A DNA stretch of 64,000 bases from Allium sativum (taxonomy: Eukaryota > Streptophyta > Magnoliopsida > Asparagales > Amaryllidaceae). Where the stretch lies: NCBI GenBank assembly GCA_030737875.1, contig CM060926.1, positions 164,683,579 to 164,747,578 of the forward strand, in the 5' to 3' direction. Both the position numbers and the translations under genes were made by a program. Positions 46,030 through 58,925 of the stretch are shown piece after piece. Under the pieces are notes generated by a model. That model was not told the origin of the DNA, did not search any database, and was given only the letters and a program-made list of their open reading frames with translations. How positions within the stretch are numbered: position 1 is the first letter of the stretch; the number at the start of each line of letters is the position of its first letter.

Positions 46030-46334
46030 TGTAAGGACCCGTAACTTCCCCATGAAGGAAAGAGCGGATACTTTGAGAACAACACACAATAGAACGCCGA
46101 CGGAAGAACATTTCATTGCTATTACAACAATTCCATCAGATACAAGAATATACAGAGTATAAATGAAAAAATTACATTCGACAAATATCAGAGATTATAA
46201 TAAATTACATCGCAGCGGAAAATAATACAATACACAACTAGAAGTAGATATACGGATACAAAGCTTTCCGGATATCGTTCCAGCTGTAAACTAGGAACCT
46301 GTGAATATAAATCTGCAAAACCAAAACTACTAGC

Positions 46335-46615
46335 TGCCCGTGTCAAAATAGGGGCACCCAGAGTTTAGGTTAAAACAATAAACTCCAGGTCAGTCATGTG
46401 ACTGGTGTGAGAACTAAAACAGTTAATCTTTATTTTTAATGTTCGGTAAATCAAGGGACCACGCCGTATAACACGGAACGGGTTTCCTCCCAAGAATACC
46501 AGGGCATAAAACAACAACGCAATGCTAAATAAAGAAAAATGAAGCTGTTATAAGACCCAGGTCCTATCACACAATGCAACGCAAGCCGGGGGATAGGGTT
46601 TTCCCTTATAACAGC
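46335..46615 (-). ncRNA. Predicted structured RNA cassette in the 5' LTR of element E
   Basis: S1 arms 46605-46615 and 46544-46554, HP1 46391-46404, HP2 46358-46388, HP3 46335-46356. All stems are kept although this LTR differs from the 3' LTR at about 2% of sites nearby; the differences I noticed fall outside the stems. Confidence 0.58.
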
Positions 46616-49309
46616 CAAAGAATGATTGATACGTTTAAAACAAATCATTTGATACTATTATCAGTGCATAGTGTATAGAACAACTTCAAATCATAAGTAT
46701 CAATCATAGGCGGCATGGGTACCATATATCATGTCGCCATACTAGTTCTACAATTAAAACCGCAAATGTCACGTATTTGGAAATTGGATTTCCATCTATG
46801 AACCGAGGCAAGGGATCGTCCTCAACTGATTCGAGACAATCTAGCCCATGTCTCAGGACCCAGACTCAGGTGGGCCCTTGGATCCTCAGGGCCAGTCCAC
46901 CGATGTGGATTAAACTTAAACCCTGAACATGCGTTTCCCCGCCCTATGGGGCGTAGGTGAGCCAACTAAATGACTCCATCGGACCCAGATCGTCCGATCA
47001 AACCGAGGCGCCTCGCAACAGCAACAACCACATAAGTCGAACTCGTCAGGGCGTGTAAAACCACTGACGCCACTTCTAGCTAGAAAGAAACGCATGCCCT
47101 CCCTGACGTCCTCTCCCGTTTTGGTTTACACCGGGGTGTGAGGGTCGCGAATCAACGTTACACAAAGCTTTGCTACACAGGCTGTGCTTTGATCATCACC
47201 ACAAGACTTTGCTTTTCAACAGAAGCCTCGATCAATTGCCACTTAGGCATGCCACACAGGCAATTCACTCCATGCGTTTGATATCCATCAGTATATAACC
47301 CCTGAGCTCGTATGTCTCAGAGAAGGGCGTTAAGCAAGAGAATAAATTCTCCGCCGCCAAACAGATATATATTTAATAGAGATCAATCACACGGACTAAA
47401 ATCCAATGTCAGACACACAGTCCATTTACAAGTTCGCTCTGGGTCTGAACGAAACCTGAGGCACCTAGTACCCCGCATATCCATCAATCTCCAAGTACGT
47501 CTGGACGATCACCAACTGTTTCCATCTTCTTGGGTGTACAGCCCAATCAAGATCATCAGTAATCACCCAAACGAAATGAAGACCTCCGGTCTTCGACCAT
47601 CGTCTTCATCTTTGACTTATCGTCGTATCAGTTATTCAGAATGGGGTAAACCCGGTCTTTCCGAATAACTCGCGTATATTTTAAATAAGTGTTACACAAA
47701 CACATCATACGCCTCATTCCAATTCATCAGTCACTAGCCATAAATTAATCAAGAGAATAATTCCCCAAATATTAACCCCGAAGGCCGAGACCAACATCAG
47801 ATCAATATCCAGAAAACCGTTCTGCTAGGCTAACCGACAGTTAGTTTCTAAATTTTATATTCATAGGGAAAGGTTCCCATTAATTTTATCCAAGATAAAT
47901 TCCTTGAATTTATTCTTTAATCTTCTTTTGAATTTCGATTCAACTAGTCGGGATTAACGAACCTTACCGAAGTAATCATTTATTTTAATTTCCCAATCCC
48001 AACCTATTCATCCCATGAAGTAAAACTGGTAGTACTTCATATCTAACACCACGGAGTTATCGATAAATTCAATTACCACTTCACGTTCAAATCTAATTAA
48101 AGATTTAACTATCGTCTGGAGCAAAACTGGTGATACTCCATTCTAACACCTTTTCAATCTAATTAAATATTCATTAAAACTCCACTTAGTTTTAATCGTT
48201 AACTGGGTTAAAGAATCAGTGTCATTTAAAACACGGTTCACGATAAACCCAAAATCGCATTCCATTAATTATCGGGTTAAAGAAAAAGTGTTATTTAAAA
48301 CATCGTTCACGATAAACCCAAAAATCAATTCCCATTTCAATTCCAATTAAATATCACTTAATTGGTTCACTTCATTAAATCTAAATAAAAAGATTTAATC
48401 TTTTCTCAACTGGGTTTAAGAACAGTGTAGGTCAAGACACCATTCACGACAAACCCAAATCACGTTTGATATTAAATACAAGGCTCTGAATAGAAAATAT
48501 ATCGGCTTATATTCAATATCAAATTCTACGATTAACAAATGTCGTATTGGAAATAACGATATAAATATATATCTTTCAAATTTCCATAACAACATCTGTA
48601 TGATCACGAATTCCAACATAGAAATATTCCGAAGACAATTTCGATTCAAATCCACTCCAATGCAATCACTGGAAATTCTGGTTATTTTTAAGACACTTTT
48701 CAAATTCAATTTATTTATTTTAAAAATAAATAGAATTTTAATTCTAGTTCAAAACTTGTTCATTTCGATAAAAATCTACTTTTATCTTTTCAAATATGGA
48801 GTTTTTCATCCTAATTCTTTCTAAATCATTTCTTATGATTTTACACAAATTATTACTATTTTTAATAATTTTATCAAGGCCCGTACAGTCAATTTCCATC
48901 AACGGCCATCGAACTGCACTTACAACGACCTTTTTCGAATTTGATTTGGAGTATCTCCAAATCCAACTGTTAGATTTCAAATTTCTAATATTCGTTAGAA
49001 AGCTCTTTTCGATACGAATCCAACGGTTCCGGTTTTAGGAGAATCCGACGGTCGGATCTCCCGTAATGTCCGTTTGAAATAAATGGTCGAAATTCACGAA
49101 CTGCCGCGGCGCGTTCTATTCAGTCCATTATATATATAATATATATATATATATATATTATATATATTTCGTCGATTTCCTTTTTAACACGACTTTTATA
49201 AATCATTTCATATTTGTTTCAAAAACAATTTCAACCTTTATTTCAAATTCAAATCAAAATTGAATTTTCCCTTATAAATTCTTTCTACATTCACTTCTAT
49301 TTGATTTCA

Positions 49310-49795
49310 ATTCAAATCGATTTCAATTCGTTTTCAATTGAATTCAATTCAATTCAAATTCGTTTTCTATTCAATTTCAATTCGAATTCATTTATATTCA
49401 ATTCAATTCAAATTCATTTTCTAATCGATTCAAATCAAATTCGTTTTCTAATCGATTCAAATCAAATTCATTTTCAATTCAATTCGAATTCATTTTCTAT
49501 TCAATTCAATTCGAATTCGTTTTCTATTCAATTCAATTTGAATTCATTTTCTATTCAATTCAATTCGAATTCGTTTTCTGTTTAATTCAATTTGAATTCA
49601 TTTATATTCAATTTCAATTCGAATTCATTTATATTCAATTCAATTCAAATTCATTTATATTCAATTCAATTCAAATTCGTTTTCTATTCAATTCAATTCG
49701 AATTCGTTTTCTATTTAATTTAATTTGAATTCATTTATATTCAATTTCAATTCGAATTCGTTTTCTATTCAATTCAATTCAAATTTCATTTCAAA
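49310..49795. repeat. GAATTC-rich minisatellite in 5' LTR of E
   Basis: Shorter version of 41470-42000; the repeat-translated frame here is 123 rather than 178 codons. Confidence 0.88.
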
Positions 49796-52700
49796 ATATT
49801 CGATTTCGAAATCACTTTTCAATATTCATTTTAAAATGAATAAAATCGATATAAATATCGTTCACGTCAAAATGGCGTCAATCTAATCAACACGGCTTCA
49901 TATATTTCTATTTTCAAATATTCTATTTCGAATATTTTTTTTCCAAATATTTCCTTTTCAAATATTTCTATTTAAAATATTTCGTTCAACACATGACTAA
50001 TCTCAACGGATGAGTACTGTCAACACATGAACCTTTATTTTATATTATTCTTTATTTTCTAAATTGGAATGAGGCCCAGTCAATTACCATATAAAGTTAA
50101 TTATATGGATTCCATTCAACACATGTATATAATAGCAATGATAAATAATCAACCATCATCCAAAGTGTACTACACTGTATAAGCATCAAATATAAATATC
50201 TAACGCTTGTAACAGCCTGTCAATCCATCGATCGACATATTTAATCAATCAGGATGAGTGTACTTCAAATTTCATCCCAACACCCGTGTGGGGTTTCAAA
50301 TCAACAAACATGGATTTTATTTGTGCAGTTGGGCGATGTGTAAAATTTATCGACCCAATCAATGTCCTTCAAATAGGTGTACATAAACAAACCGTCCGGT
50401 TTGCAAATGAATATTTTATTTTATTCACTTCCACGTTAAAAATTATATTTTTAACGATCAAAATATTTTATTCAAACTATGAATATTCTATTCGGTTCAT
50501 TTGTTCAATAAAATGACATTTTTATTTTTCTAACATATTTTAGAAAATTTCAGCGGCATAATGGCACGATACTAGAAACGGGACAAGGCCTAGCCTTATC
50601 CCCGGTCTAGTGAAGGCCCACGCCATTCACACGTCAATCAATCCATTCCATTTCACCAAACAACTCAAATTTCAATCAAATAATTTAACTAATTTTTGCA
50701 ATCAAACAACCAAGTCCATGGTCTGTGGACGATTGTGTCGGGTGCTACTAAGCACCGTCTGCATCCTAGTATATATATATAACTAGAAAATTAAATTAAA
50801 GAGTGGGAAATTCTCACCGATAGCTATCCAATACCACGACTCTTCATTGATAGAAATCTTCATAGTACTCGCCTTTCGTCGATTTCGTTGCCCGTAGCCA
50901 CTACATATGTAAAAATCGAATTTTTACTTCGCTATTCAATATATAAAAATCGAATTTTTACTTCGCTATTCAATATATAAAAATCGAATTTTTACTTTGC
51001 TATTCAATATATAAAAATCGAATTTTTTCTTCGCTATTCAATATATAAAAATCGAAATTTTACTATGCTATTCAATATATAAAAAACGAATTTTTACTTC
51101 GCTATTCAATATATAAAAATCGCTATTTTTATATATTGATGTATATATTATAAAAAGTCGAAATTTTTCAAAGCTTCATATATAAGAGAATCGAATCTTT
51201 ACCAAAGTTTCATATTCCTCTCTCTTATGAAAAATGAAATCTTTCTCTAATGAAATACCCTACCTTTACAAATAAAAATCATTTTTTTCTAAAAAAAAAT
51301 CATAGCTTTATATTTAAAAATCTTTTCTTTCCAAAAAACCACATCTTTATTCGTATTTACTTTCCAAAATTGTACAAAGAAGATTTTGATTTTCTTCTAA
51401 AATTATTTAAACTAAATACATATATAAAAACTCATATTTCCCTTAGATCGCACGTTGGAGGCTACGGTGGGACCTGGAAGCGACGGCAGCAGGCCAGAGG
51501 GCGGTCAGCGGCGGTCGGAGGTGGAGCTGGGCTTTGGCGGTCGTCTGGGTGGCGCGCTGGGGCTTAAAGGGGTTCGATTTGGTTAAAGAAGGTGAAGAGG
51601 AGATCGAGGTGGCGCTGGGGAGAGGTTCGGGGTGCGGTGGCGTCAGAGGTGAAGGCGGCGTCGACACAAAGGGGCGCGCGGTTGTCAAAGGCTCGGGGGG
51701 GCTCAGGATTCGCGAATGGTGTGGGGAGAGGGAGGTGGGGCCTGAGGGGGAGGAGCAAATCGAGGCGGCGCCGCCGCTGGGTGGGGGGGGGGGGGGGCGA
51801 GCGCGATTCCGTCGTTCATCGTTTTTTTTATATGTTCTGATCTGAGAAAAGTGAAGGTATGGGAAGAAGGAAAACGAGGGGAGTGTAACGACCCTGAATT
51901 TTGGGGCCAAGTTAAAATTTATTTTAAGTGATTTTAAATGAGTTTTGATATTTAAAATAATCTATTTTAAATAATAAGGATCACAAATTTGGTTCAAATC
52001 GAAGTTAGAATGAATAAATTAATTTTAAATATAAAAAGAGCTAGAAATGGCGCGGTAGTTTGAAAAGTCAAACTTGAACTTTGACTAACCATACAGGATG
52101 CAAAATTTAACGGATTTCAGTAAAACCAAAAATATTAGAATCTATTTAAAAATATCTTTCCAACGAATCCGAAAAATCGAAATTTCATAGCGGAAATCAA
52201 AAGTTATGGCTAATTCAATTTTTAGAAAGGTCGGTGGGTAATTTGCATAGGACAAAAATGCTACTTTTCACATATTTAGGAATTTGAACTCGAAACCACT
52301 TCCATTGGTTTCAGAATGACGTTTCTGCATTGAAAAACAGTAAACACTTATATGTTTCGAGTTTCAGAAATATTTGTTTAAAAATGCATTTTTAATATTA
52401 AATATATTCGCCTTGAAAATAGTCATTTTTCAAAAAGTCTCAGAATCGAACGAAATAAATTTTGTTGGATTCGTATCATCAAAACAAAGCTAAAAATGAT
52501 TTTTTGGTAATTTTTAGAATTAATATATAATTATAATTGATTTTTCAGCATAAACGGGCAAATTTTTGACTTTAAAAATTCATTAAAAATTCAAACGGGC
52601 TCAGAATTGAACGAAATTAATTTTCATAAGGCCACAGCATCAAAACATAGCTAAGTATAGTTTTCGAGAATTTTTGAAGTTAATTTGTGGCCTCGGTGAA

Positions 52701-52925
52701 TTTTCACGTACGGTACACATTAAAATATTAATAAAATAATGTATTTATTCCAAAACTCATAGCAGACCTCGGAATTGGACCTTGGCGATAGCGCCATCGC
52801 GTTCAGAAGACGTCAAAACATTAAGTTCGCCAGTCGTTGAGCGCGAATCGGAGATCGTATGTGAAAACAGTATTTTCTAGAATTAAATAATTAATTAAAT
52901 AAAAAAATAAAACCCTAAATACTAG

Positions 52926-52933
52926 TATAAATA
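52926..52933 (+). promoter_or_regulatory. TATA-like box in 5' LTR of F
   Basis: TATAAATA, followed by the double GTATAC palindrome (about 52939-52955) and a cttcttcctccttcg pyrimidine-rich initiator-like stretch. Copy in the right LTR at 59968-59975. The best core-promoter candidate in the window. Confidence 0.6.
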
Positions 52934-53099
52934 CCCCGTATACAGTACGTATACTCCTTCTTCCTCCTTCGTTGTTCAGCCGCAAGTAACCCATTATTGA
53001 TCAAAACTTTGACCTCAGTTTTCTCCCTCATCTCTTAACAAAATTCAACATATCATATACCGATTCGAAGCTCTTTCCGAGATCTTTAATTTGGTACCA

Positions 53100-53250
53100 A
53101 TCTCAGCCTCCCCCGTGACCCGTGCCGCCCGCCCCGAGCCCGAGAAGCCGCCGCCGTCGCACGCACGTGGGCCCCGCCTGGCACCACCGAGAGCCACCCC
53201 CTTCCCGGCGCGCAAAGCTCCCTCCTTCCCGGTCGTTGTCCAACAAACGG
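53100..53250 (+). other. GC-rich leader segment of LTR F
   Basis: About 150 bp rich in CCG/CGC, downstream of the TATA-like box. A 69-codon plus-strand frame (53091-53300) is open but begins at TTG, and no protein similarity is apparent; the same frame in the right LTR is just the copied LTR. Treated as untranslated leader. Confidence 0.5.
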
Positions 53251-53735
53251 CACTCAAAACCATTCAGCGATTCAAGAGAAATTCGGATTTGAAAATCTGA
53301 ACAAAACTGAAAATTAAAGGGTAATTTTTATTTCAGATTTTGTAACGCTTTTAAGCGTGACAGAAGCAGTTGTTAAAAGTCTGGTTAATTAAAACATTGA
53401 TAACTTATTCGTTTGAACACCGATTCTGAAAATTTCAGATCCGACATGACCGTGAGGACGATTAGTATTTGCTGAGACCGATTGGAGCCTTCTGAAAATT
53501 AATTTGGATTTATTATATTTATTATCCAAGCAAGGTGAGAATCCTTTATTTAAAATTTTACATTAAAATAAACTATTCAGTATATGATGCGATTATAATA
53601 TGATTCTGATCTGTTGTTGGTTATGATTTGGTGATGCCTTGTTATATGATTGAATGGCTAATATTAGATCCCTTGATTTCATGTTCATAGGTAAATAGAA
53701 TTGACTATGTTAATGAACAAATTTGTTCAATATTT

Positions 53736-56340
53736 AATAGAAAATTATTCATGGTATGTTCATTGGCATTTTTGCCAATGTTTAAAATAGAAAATTATTC
53801 ATGGTATGTTCATTGGCATTTTTGCCAATGTTTAAAATAGAAAATTATTCATGGTATGTTCATTGGCATTTTTGTCAATGTTTAAAAATAGAAAATTATT
53901 CGTTGTATGTTCAATGACATTTGGTATGTATAAAATTGAATATGTCACCGTATGAAATGAACTATTTTTGTCATTATAAAATAGAATATGTCACTATATG
54001 TTTATGGACAAATTTGTGTCATTATAAAATGGGATTATACACCGTATGTTGATGGGCACTATTTTTGTTCATTAATAAAATAGAAATTGCCATAGTACGT
54101 TAATTGATAAATTTTGTCAATATTAAAATAGAAATTATTCACCGTATGTTAATGAGCAATTTTTGTTAATATAATGTTCACCGTATGAAATTAACATTTT
54201 TATTTAATGTTAATATAAAGAACGGTCACCTTATGATAATGACATTTGTGGAAAATGTTGAAAATGTTCATTGTATGATAATTAACATTTTAATATACTA
54301 AAATAGAAAATGTTGAATTTGTTCATTGTATGTTAGAGTGACATTTTGTACATATTAATGTAGAAAATGACTTCGTATGATAATATAACTTTTTGTTATG
54401 TTAACATATGAAAATAGCATTTTGTTAACATTAATTATATAAAATGTGCATTGTATGAAAAATAGCATTTTGTTAATATTAAATATATAAAATGTGCATT
54501 GTATGGAAAATAGCATTTTGTTGATATTATATAGAAAATATGCATTCTATGTAAAATAGCATTTTTTGTCATATTAAAATTAGATAAATGCATTGTATGA
54601 AAAACAGAATTTTGTCATGTTAATAATATAATTTGCACTGTATGTTCAACTAGCATTTTTTCATGTTAATAATATAATTTGCATTGTATGTTAAACTAGC
54701 ATTTTGTCATGTTAAAAATGCATTGTATGTTTAACTAGCATTTGGTCATGTTAACAATATAAAAATGCACTGTATGTTAAACTGGCATTGTGTCATGTTG
54801 AAAATGCATTGAATGAAAGGTAACATTTTGACATGTTATAAAATAGAAAATGCATTGTAAGAAAATTAACATTTATTTTTAATGTTAATAAATATGAAAT
54901 GTAAGGCATGTAAAATTAACATTTATTGTTAATGTTAACAAAAAGGAAAATGTATTGTAGGTTAAATTAACCTTTTTTTTTATGTTAATTAAAAATGAAA
55001 TGAATGCATATTAAATTAACATTCATTTTTGTTATATAAAAAGAAGGGATGATTTAGCATTATTTTAATGTCAAGATAAAAGTATCTTTGTCATTTTTAT
55101 TTAATGCTTAACATATAAGAATGCATTGTATGTGAATAGTATTTTTGTCATTTTTATTTAATGTTTAACATATAAGAATGCATTGTATGTGAATAGTATT
55201 TTTGTCATTTTTATTTAATGCTTAACATATGAGAATGCATTGTATGTGATGGTATTTTTGTCATTTTTATTTAATGTTATAAAAATATAAGTTTGCATTG
55301 TATGTTAAATACCATTTTTGGGCATGTTATAAAAATATAAATTTGCATCGTATGATAAAATAGCATTTTGTAAAAAATGAAAATATTTACCGTATGATTG
55401 ATTGATACTTATTTTGTTAAATATGAAAATGTCACCGTATGATTCATTAACATTATTTTTAATGTTATGTACTAAGAAAATGAACCGTATGAGATTAACA
55501 TTCATTTGTGTTAATATTAGAATTATAAAAAATTTTCACCGTATGTTGAATGGAATTTTTTTGTTAATGTTATATAGAAAAATTCACCATATGATAATTT
55601 AACATTTTTGTCTATATTAAAAATATAGAAAATGCATTGTATGATTCATTAACATTTATTTCTAATGTTAATGGAATGGAAAATAAAAGAGAAAAACTCA
55701 CTATATGGTCCATTAACATTTATTGTATGTAAATGTAACATTATTTTAAATGTTAATAGAAAGAGTATTTCTATCGTAGGAAGAGTACATTATTCTTAAT
55801 GTTAAAAATAAGTAATTTACAATGCATGGGAAATCGACATTAGTTATAATGGTAATTTAAAGAGGACTAACTGTAGGAAAGAGATTACATTTTATTTATG
55901 CATTATATTATAAGAATAACACCATTGTATGATATTAACATTTTAATGTTAATGTTAAAAAGAAAATAACACTGTATGTAGTTAACATTATTTTTAATGT
56001 TAATATAAGAGAAAATTTCATCGTATGTCAAGTTAACATTTAATTTTAATGTTAACACATAAGAATTTATACCGTATGGTATTAACATTATTTTATAATG
56101 TATATAAAAAGAGAATTCACTCCGTAGGAAGAATTTACATTATTTATAATGTTATATAAAAGAAATGAAACTGTATGTAATGTTTAACATTATTTATAAT
56201 GGTAAATAAAAGAAATGAAACGTATGTAAGAATAACATTATTTATGATGTTAAATGAAAGGTAAGTAACTGTATTGAAACATTAACATTATTTATAATGT
56301 AGGTAAAAGGGAACTTACACCATAGGAAAGTGTTCATTAT
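53736..56340. repeat. Long degenerate AT-rich repeat array in 5' LTR of F
   Basis: Begins with three 47-48-bp units (attattcatggtatgttcat, ggcatttttgccaatg) and continues as about 2.4 kb of irregular 45-70-bp units. Each combines a gtatg word (ttgtatg or ccgtatg) with an inverted pair such as ttaacatt ... aatgttaa. Spurious short frames occur on both strands. The right LTR copy is about 60779-63380. Confidence 0.88.
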
Positions 56341-57834
56341 TCATAATGAAATTGGAAAAGAAATATATAAAGAAATGAATGGGATGGCACATTATAATTT
56401 ACATTCTTAAATGAAAATTATAAAGTATAAAATAAATAATAATGAATTAAAAAGGGAAGAATTATCGTCTAATCCTAAACTACATTGTCAGGTAAGTAGA
56501 AAGGTGAAAGTTAAGAGAAATGTAAGCTGCACGTAGGGACGATAAACTAAACGAATTATTTATATATATTTATATATATATATATATATATAATTATAAT
56601 ATAACGAATCGAGCGCAGTAGTTCGTGTTTTGAAATCGAACTTTTAAACGAATATACCGGAAGATCCGACCGTCGGATTTTCCCAAAACTGAAACCGTTA
56701 GGACTGTCTTGGAAAAATCTTTCCAACGATATAAGCTACGCTAAAATCTAACGGTTATATTTTGAGGAAAGTGAAAAACAAAATTGATTGAAAACAGCGC
56801 CAAGGTCGCCCTTGCCCTGAAGCGTCGTTAAATAAGGAATTAATTATATTAAATAATTAAGGCAAGAATTAATCGTTATAAAATAAAATAACGATATGAA
56901 ATATGTTTTTCTCAAAATATATGAATGCGAGATTATTTGGGAAGTCTGGGTTAATCCCATTCCAAATGATCGTACGATTTCAAGAATTCAAGTATGAAGA
57001 CGGCGTATGAAGACCGTAAATCTCCCCTCGAATGGACAACGATCAAGACTCTGAATTGGTTTGATCCCAATTCAAGGGTCGGGATAATTGCCCAAACGTA
57101 CGTGTTGATTTCACGGGTTTGACCCTAGTTCAGACCTAGAGCATGGGTATAAATGGATAGTGTGTCTGACATCGTACCCCACAAAATATTATGTTGTTGA
57201 TATTCAGTTAATATATAAACGATTGGTGGCAGAGAATTTATTCTCTACTTAACACCCGTTTATATAGTGACGGAAGATCAATAGTACGGTATGGAGTGAC
57301 GGTGTGGCATACTAAGATGCAATGATCAGGGTTAGTTGTTGAAAAGCAGAACCTTGTGGTATGAAGAACATGACTTCACGAGCCTCACAAACCGGTAGAG
57401 TCTAAAAAGGGGGAATGGAACGCAGGGAAAGTAGCATGTTTCTTTCTAGTTAGTAGTCATTTTACTTTTGGAGGATGATGAAATGAGGCGCCTCGGATAG
57501 GTCCTATAGGACCGGGGAACGTGTGCTTAGGAATTGCCAATCCTCTAAGCTGTATGTGAGGACCGGCCCTGCAGGATCCAAGGGTTAACTGCGGGTAATC
57601 CTGAGACGTTAACTAGAGCGTCTCGAATCGGTAAGGAGTCCTCCCTAGCCTGGACTCATGATGGAAACCCAAATTTCCAATACGACCCCGACGGATTTGA
57701 TTGTATTACTAGTATTGGAGGCATAATATATGGTACCTATGCTTCCTAGGATTAATACATTGCTTTGAATTGTTTTAAAACATATACACTCTAATAATAG
57801 TATTAGTTTCGTATTTGGCGTATTTAGCATGTTT

Positions 57835-58143
57835 AACCACCATAAGGTAAAACTCTATCCTCTTGGTGTGCGTTGCATTGTGTGTTGGGACCTGAGTCTT
57901 ATGGTGGTTTCATTTTTCAAAAGACATTGCGTTGTGTTACGTTTTATTTATCTGTACTGACACTGTAGTTTTGCACGGCAGTCCATTGGTACAAACCCGT
58001 TCCGCGTTAGCGGCGTGGTCTTTGGATTTGCCTTATTTTTGTATAAGTTAAGTTATTTAAGATTTCTCACACCAGTCCCACGACTGACCCATAGTTTGTT
58101 TCACCTTTTTGCAAACTTGGGTGCCCTCTCTTCTACACGGGCA
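57835..58143 (+). ncRNA. Predicted structured RNA cassette in the 5' LTR of element F
   Basis: The S1 stem is AACCACCATAAG (57835-57846) with CTTATGGTGGTT (57898-57909), enclosing the same 16-nt core tgcgttgcattgtgtg. Five of 11 pairs differ from C and all stay paired. HP0 is CCGC-gtta-GCGG (58002-58013), paired change relative to C. HP1 is CAGTC-ccac-GACTG (58073-58086). HP2 (58088-58121) has three double changes and a bulged T. HP3 is TGCCC/GGGCA (58122-58143). This is the most informative comparison because the surrounding LTR is strongly diverged from C. Confidence 0.65.
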
Positions 58144-58515
58144 GCCAAGTAGACAGGTTCATTCTTTGCTTGGAGCTTTTCTTTGAAGCTGCTTATTTTC
58201 TCTCTCTTGGACCCTGCTTGGGAGAAGAGGTGATGACTTGGAGCTTGAAGACTTTTTTTGTTTCTATTGGCATCTATTCTTTTCTTTTTAGACATTAAAT
58301 TTATTTCTTTTCTGCAAACTTGTTGTAATGGCTTAGATTCTGTGACTGTGGATTTTCTGTGATTGATGCCATTATATTTTTCCGCTGCTATAATGTTATT
58401 ACTCTATGAATCTCCTTTGCTATATTGTATCTGTGTTCTGTTTTATTGTATTTATGTTGTATTCCAAAAATGATTTCTCCTGCTTTCACTTGTGGAAGTT
58501 TGGGGTTATCACAGT

Positions 58516-58527
58516 TGGTATCAGAGC
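58516..58527 (+). other. Primer binding site of element F (initiator tRNA-Met)
   Basis: TGGTATCAGAGC, two bases after the LTR end at 58513. Confidence 0.95.
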
Positions 58528-58911
58528 TTTGGTTTACAAAGCGGAGCACAACATATCTATAATAATTCGTTTACATAGAATCACTATATTCTATGGCAAA
58601 CAGTTCATGAGATACATAATAGCCAGTCATTTTATCGTCATCTTTTCATTCATCCTTCGATCTTTTCTATCTCTTAGAATCACCATTTCAGTTGTTTTGA
58701 CTCTTCCCTTGATCGTGCATTCGAAGAAGACTAAGTGAAGTGGCGATGCTCAAGTGGCACATGTTTACGAAGGAGCGAAAGGACCAACTTCTTCGGTAGA
58801 AAGCCTGATGTTATAGACGGTACCATCTCTGTTAAAAACATTCTCTGTGTTTATTCTTCCTCTTTTCCTCTTCTATTTTTCTTTTTTCCTTTTCGGGGAC
58901 GAAAAGTTTTT

Positions 58912-58924
58912 AAGTGGGGGGAGA
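58912..58924 (+). other. Polypurine tract of element F
   Basis: AAGTGGGGGGAGA just before the right LTR TG at 58926, same context as in C. Confidence 0.9.
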
Positions 58925-58925
58925 C

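Larger units (their letters stand above)
38192..51883 (-). mobile_element. Element E: non-autonomous giant-LTR retrotransposon, interrupted by F
   Basis: Left (3') LTR 38192-44991 (6800 bp), internal 44992-46029 (1038 bp), right (5') LTR 46030-51883, which is cut by F and continues outside the window. Primer site and polypurine tract are intact on the minus strand; there is no gag or pol. A 600-bp sample of the LTRs differs at roughly 2% of sites by eye, mostly C/T changes, so E is much older than C and older than F, as nesting requires. The sequence is homologous to C throughout. Confidence 0.93.
46030..51883 (-). repeat. 5' LTR of element E, visible part (5854 bp)
   Basis: Copy of 38192 to about 44080, with the same landmarks: GAGGCGCCTC (47005), hairpins (48204-48460), (TA)n (about 49132-49165), GAATTC-rich array (49310-49795), 34-bp array (about 50910-51140) and GC-rich leader (about 51460-51830). 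The possible splice donor is changed from GTGAGT to ATGAGT near 51433. F inserted just downstream of the expected transcription start. Confidence 0.92.
51884..58513 (+). repeat. 5' LTR of element F (6630 bp)
   Basis: Order: U3 with degenerate repeats (52260-52690), TATAAATA (52926-52933), CT-rich start and GC-rich leader (about 53100-53250), a possible splice donor caagGTGAGA (53531-53540), a long degenerate array (53736-56340), a (TA)n run (about 56563-56593), the inverted repeat CCGACCGTCGG (56666-56676), GAGGCGCCTC (57485-57494), the structured cassette (57835-58143), and the end gttatCACA. No credible coding sequence is present. Confidence 0.93.
58514..58925 (+). other. Internal region of element F (412 bp, non-coding)
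   Basis: From the primer site to the polypurine tract (58912-58924, aagtggggggaga). Mostly pyrimidine-rich, with the chromovirus motif tttcggggacgaaaag near the end. No gag or pol. Frames crossing it are short and unsupported. Confidence 0.9.

Noticed and set aside
51443..51910. 155-codon proline-rich open frame on the minus strand (partner at 43647-44024)
   Set aside because: GC-rich leader sequence; the start of this version lies inside element F, and the frame differs between the two LTRs of E and is absent from C.
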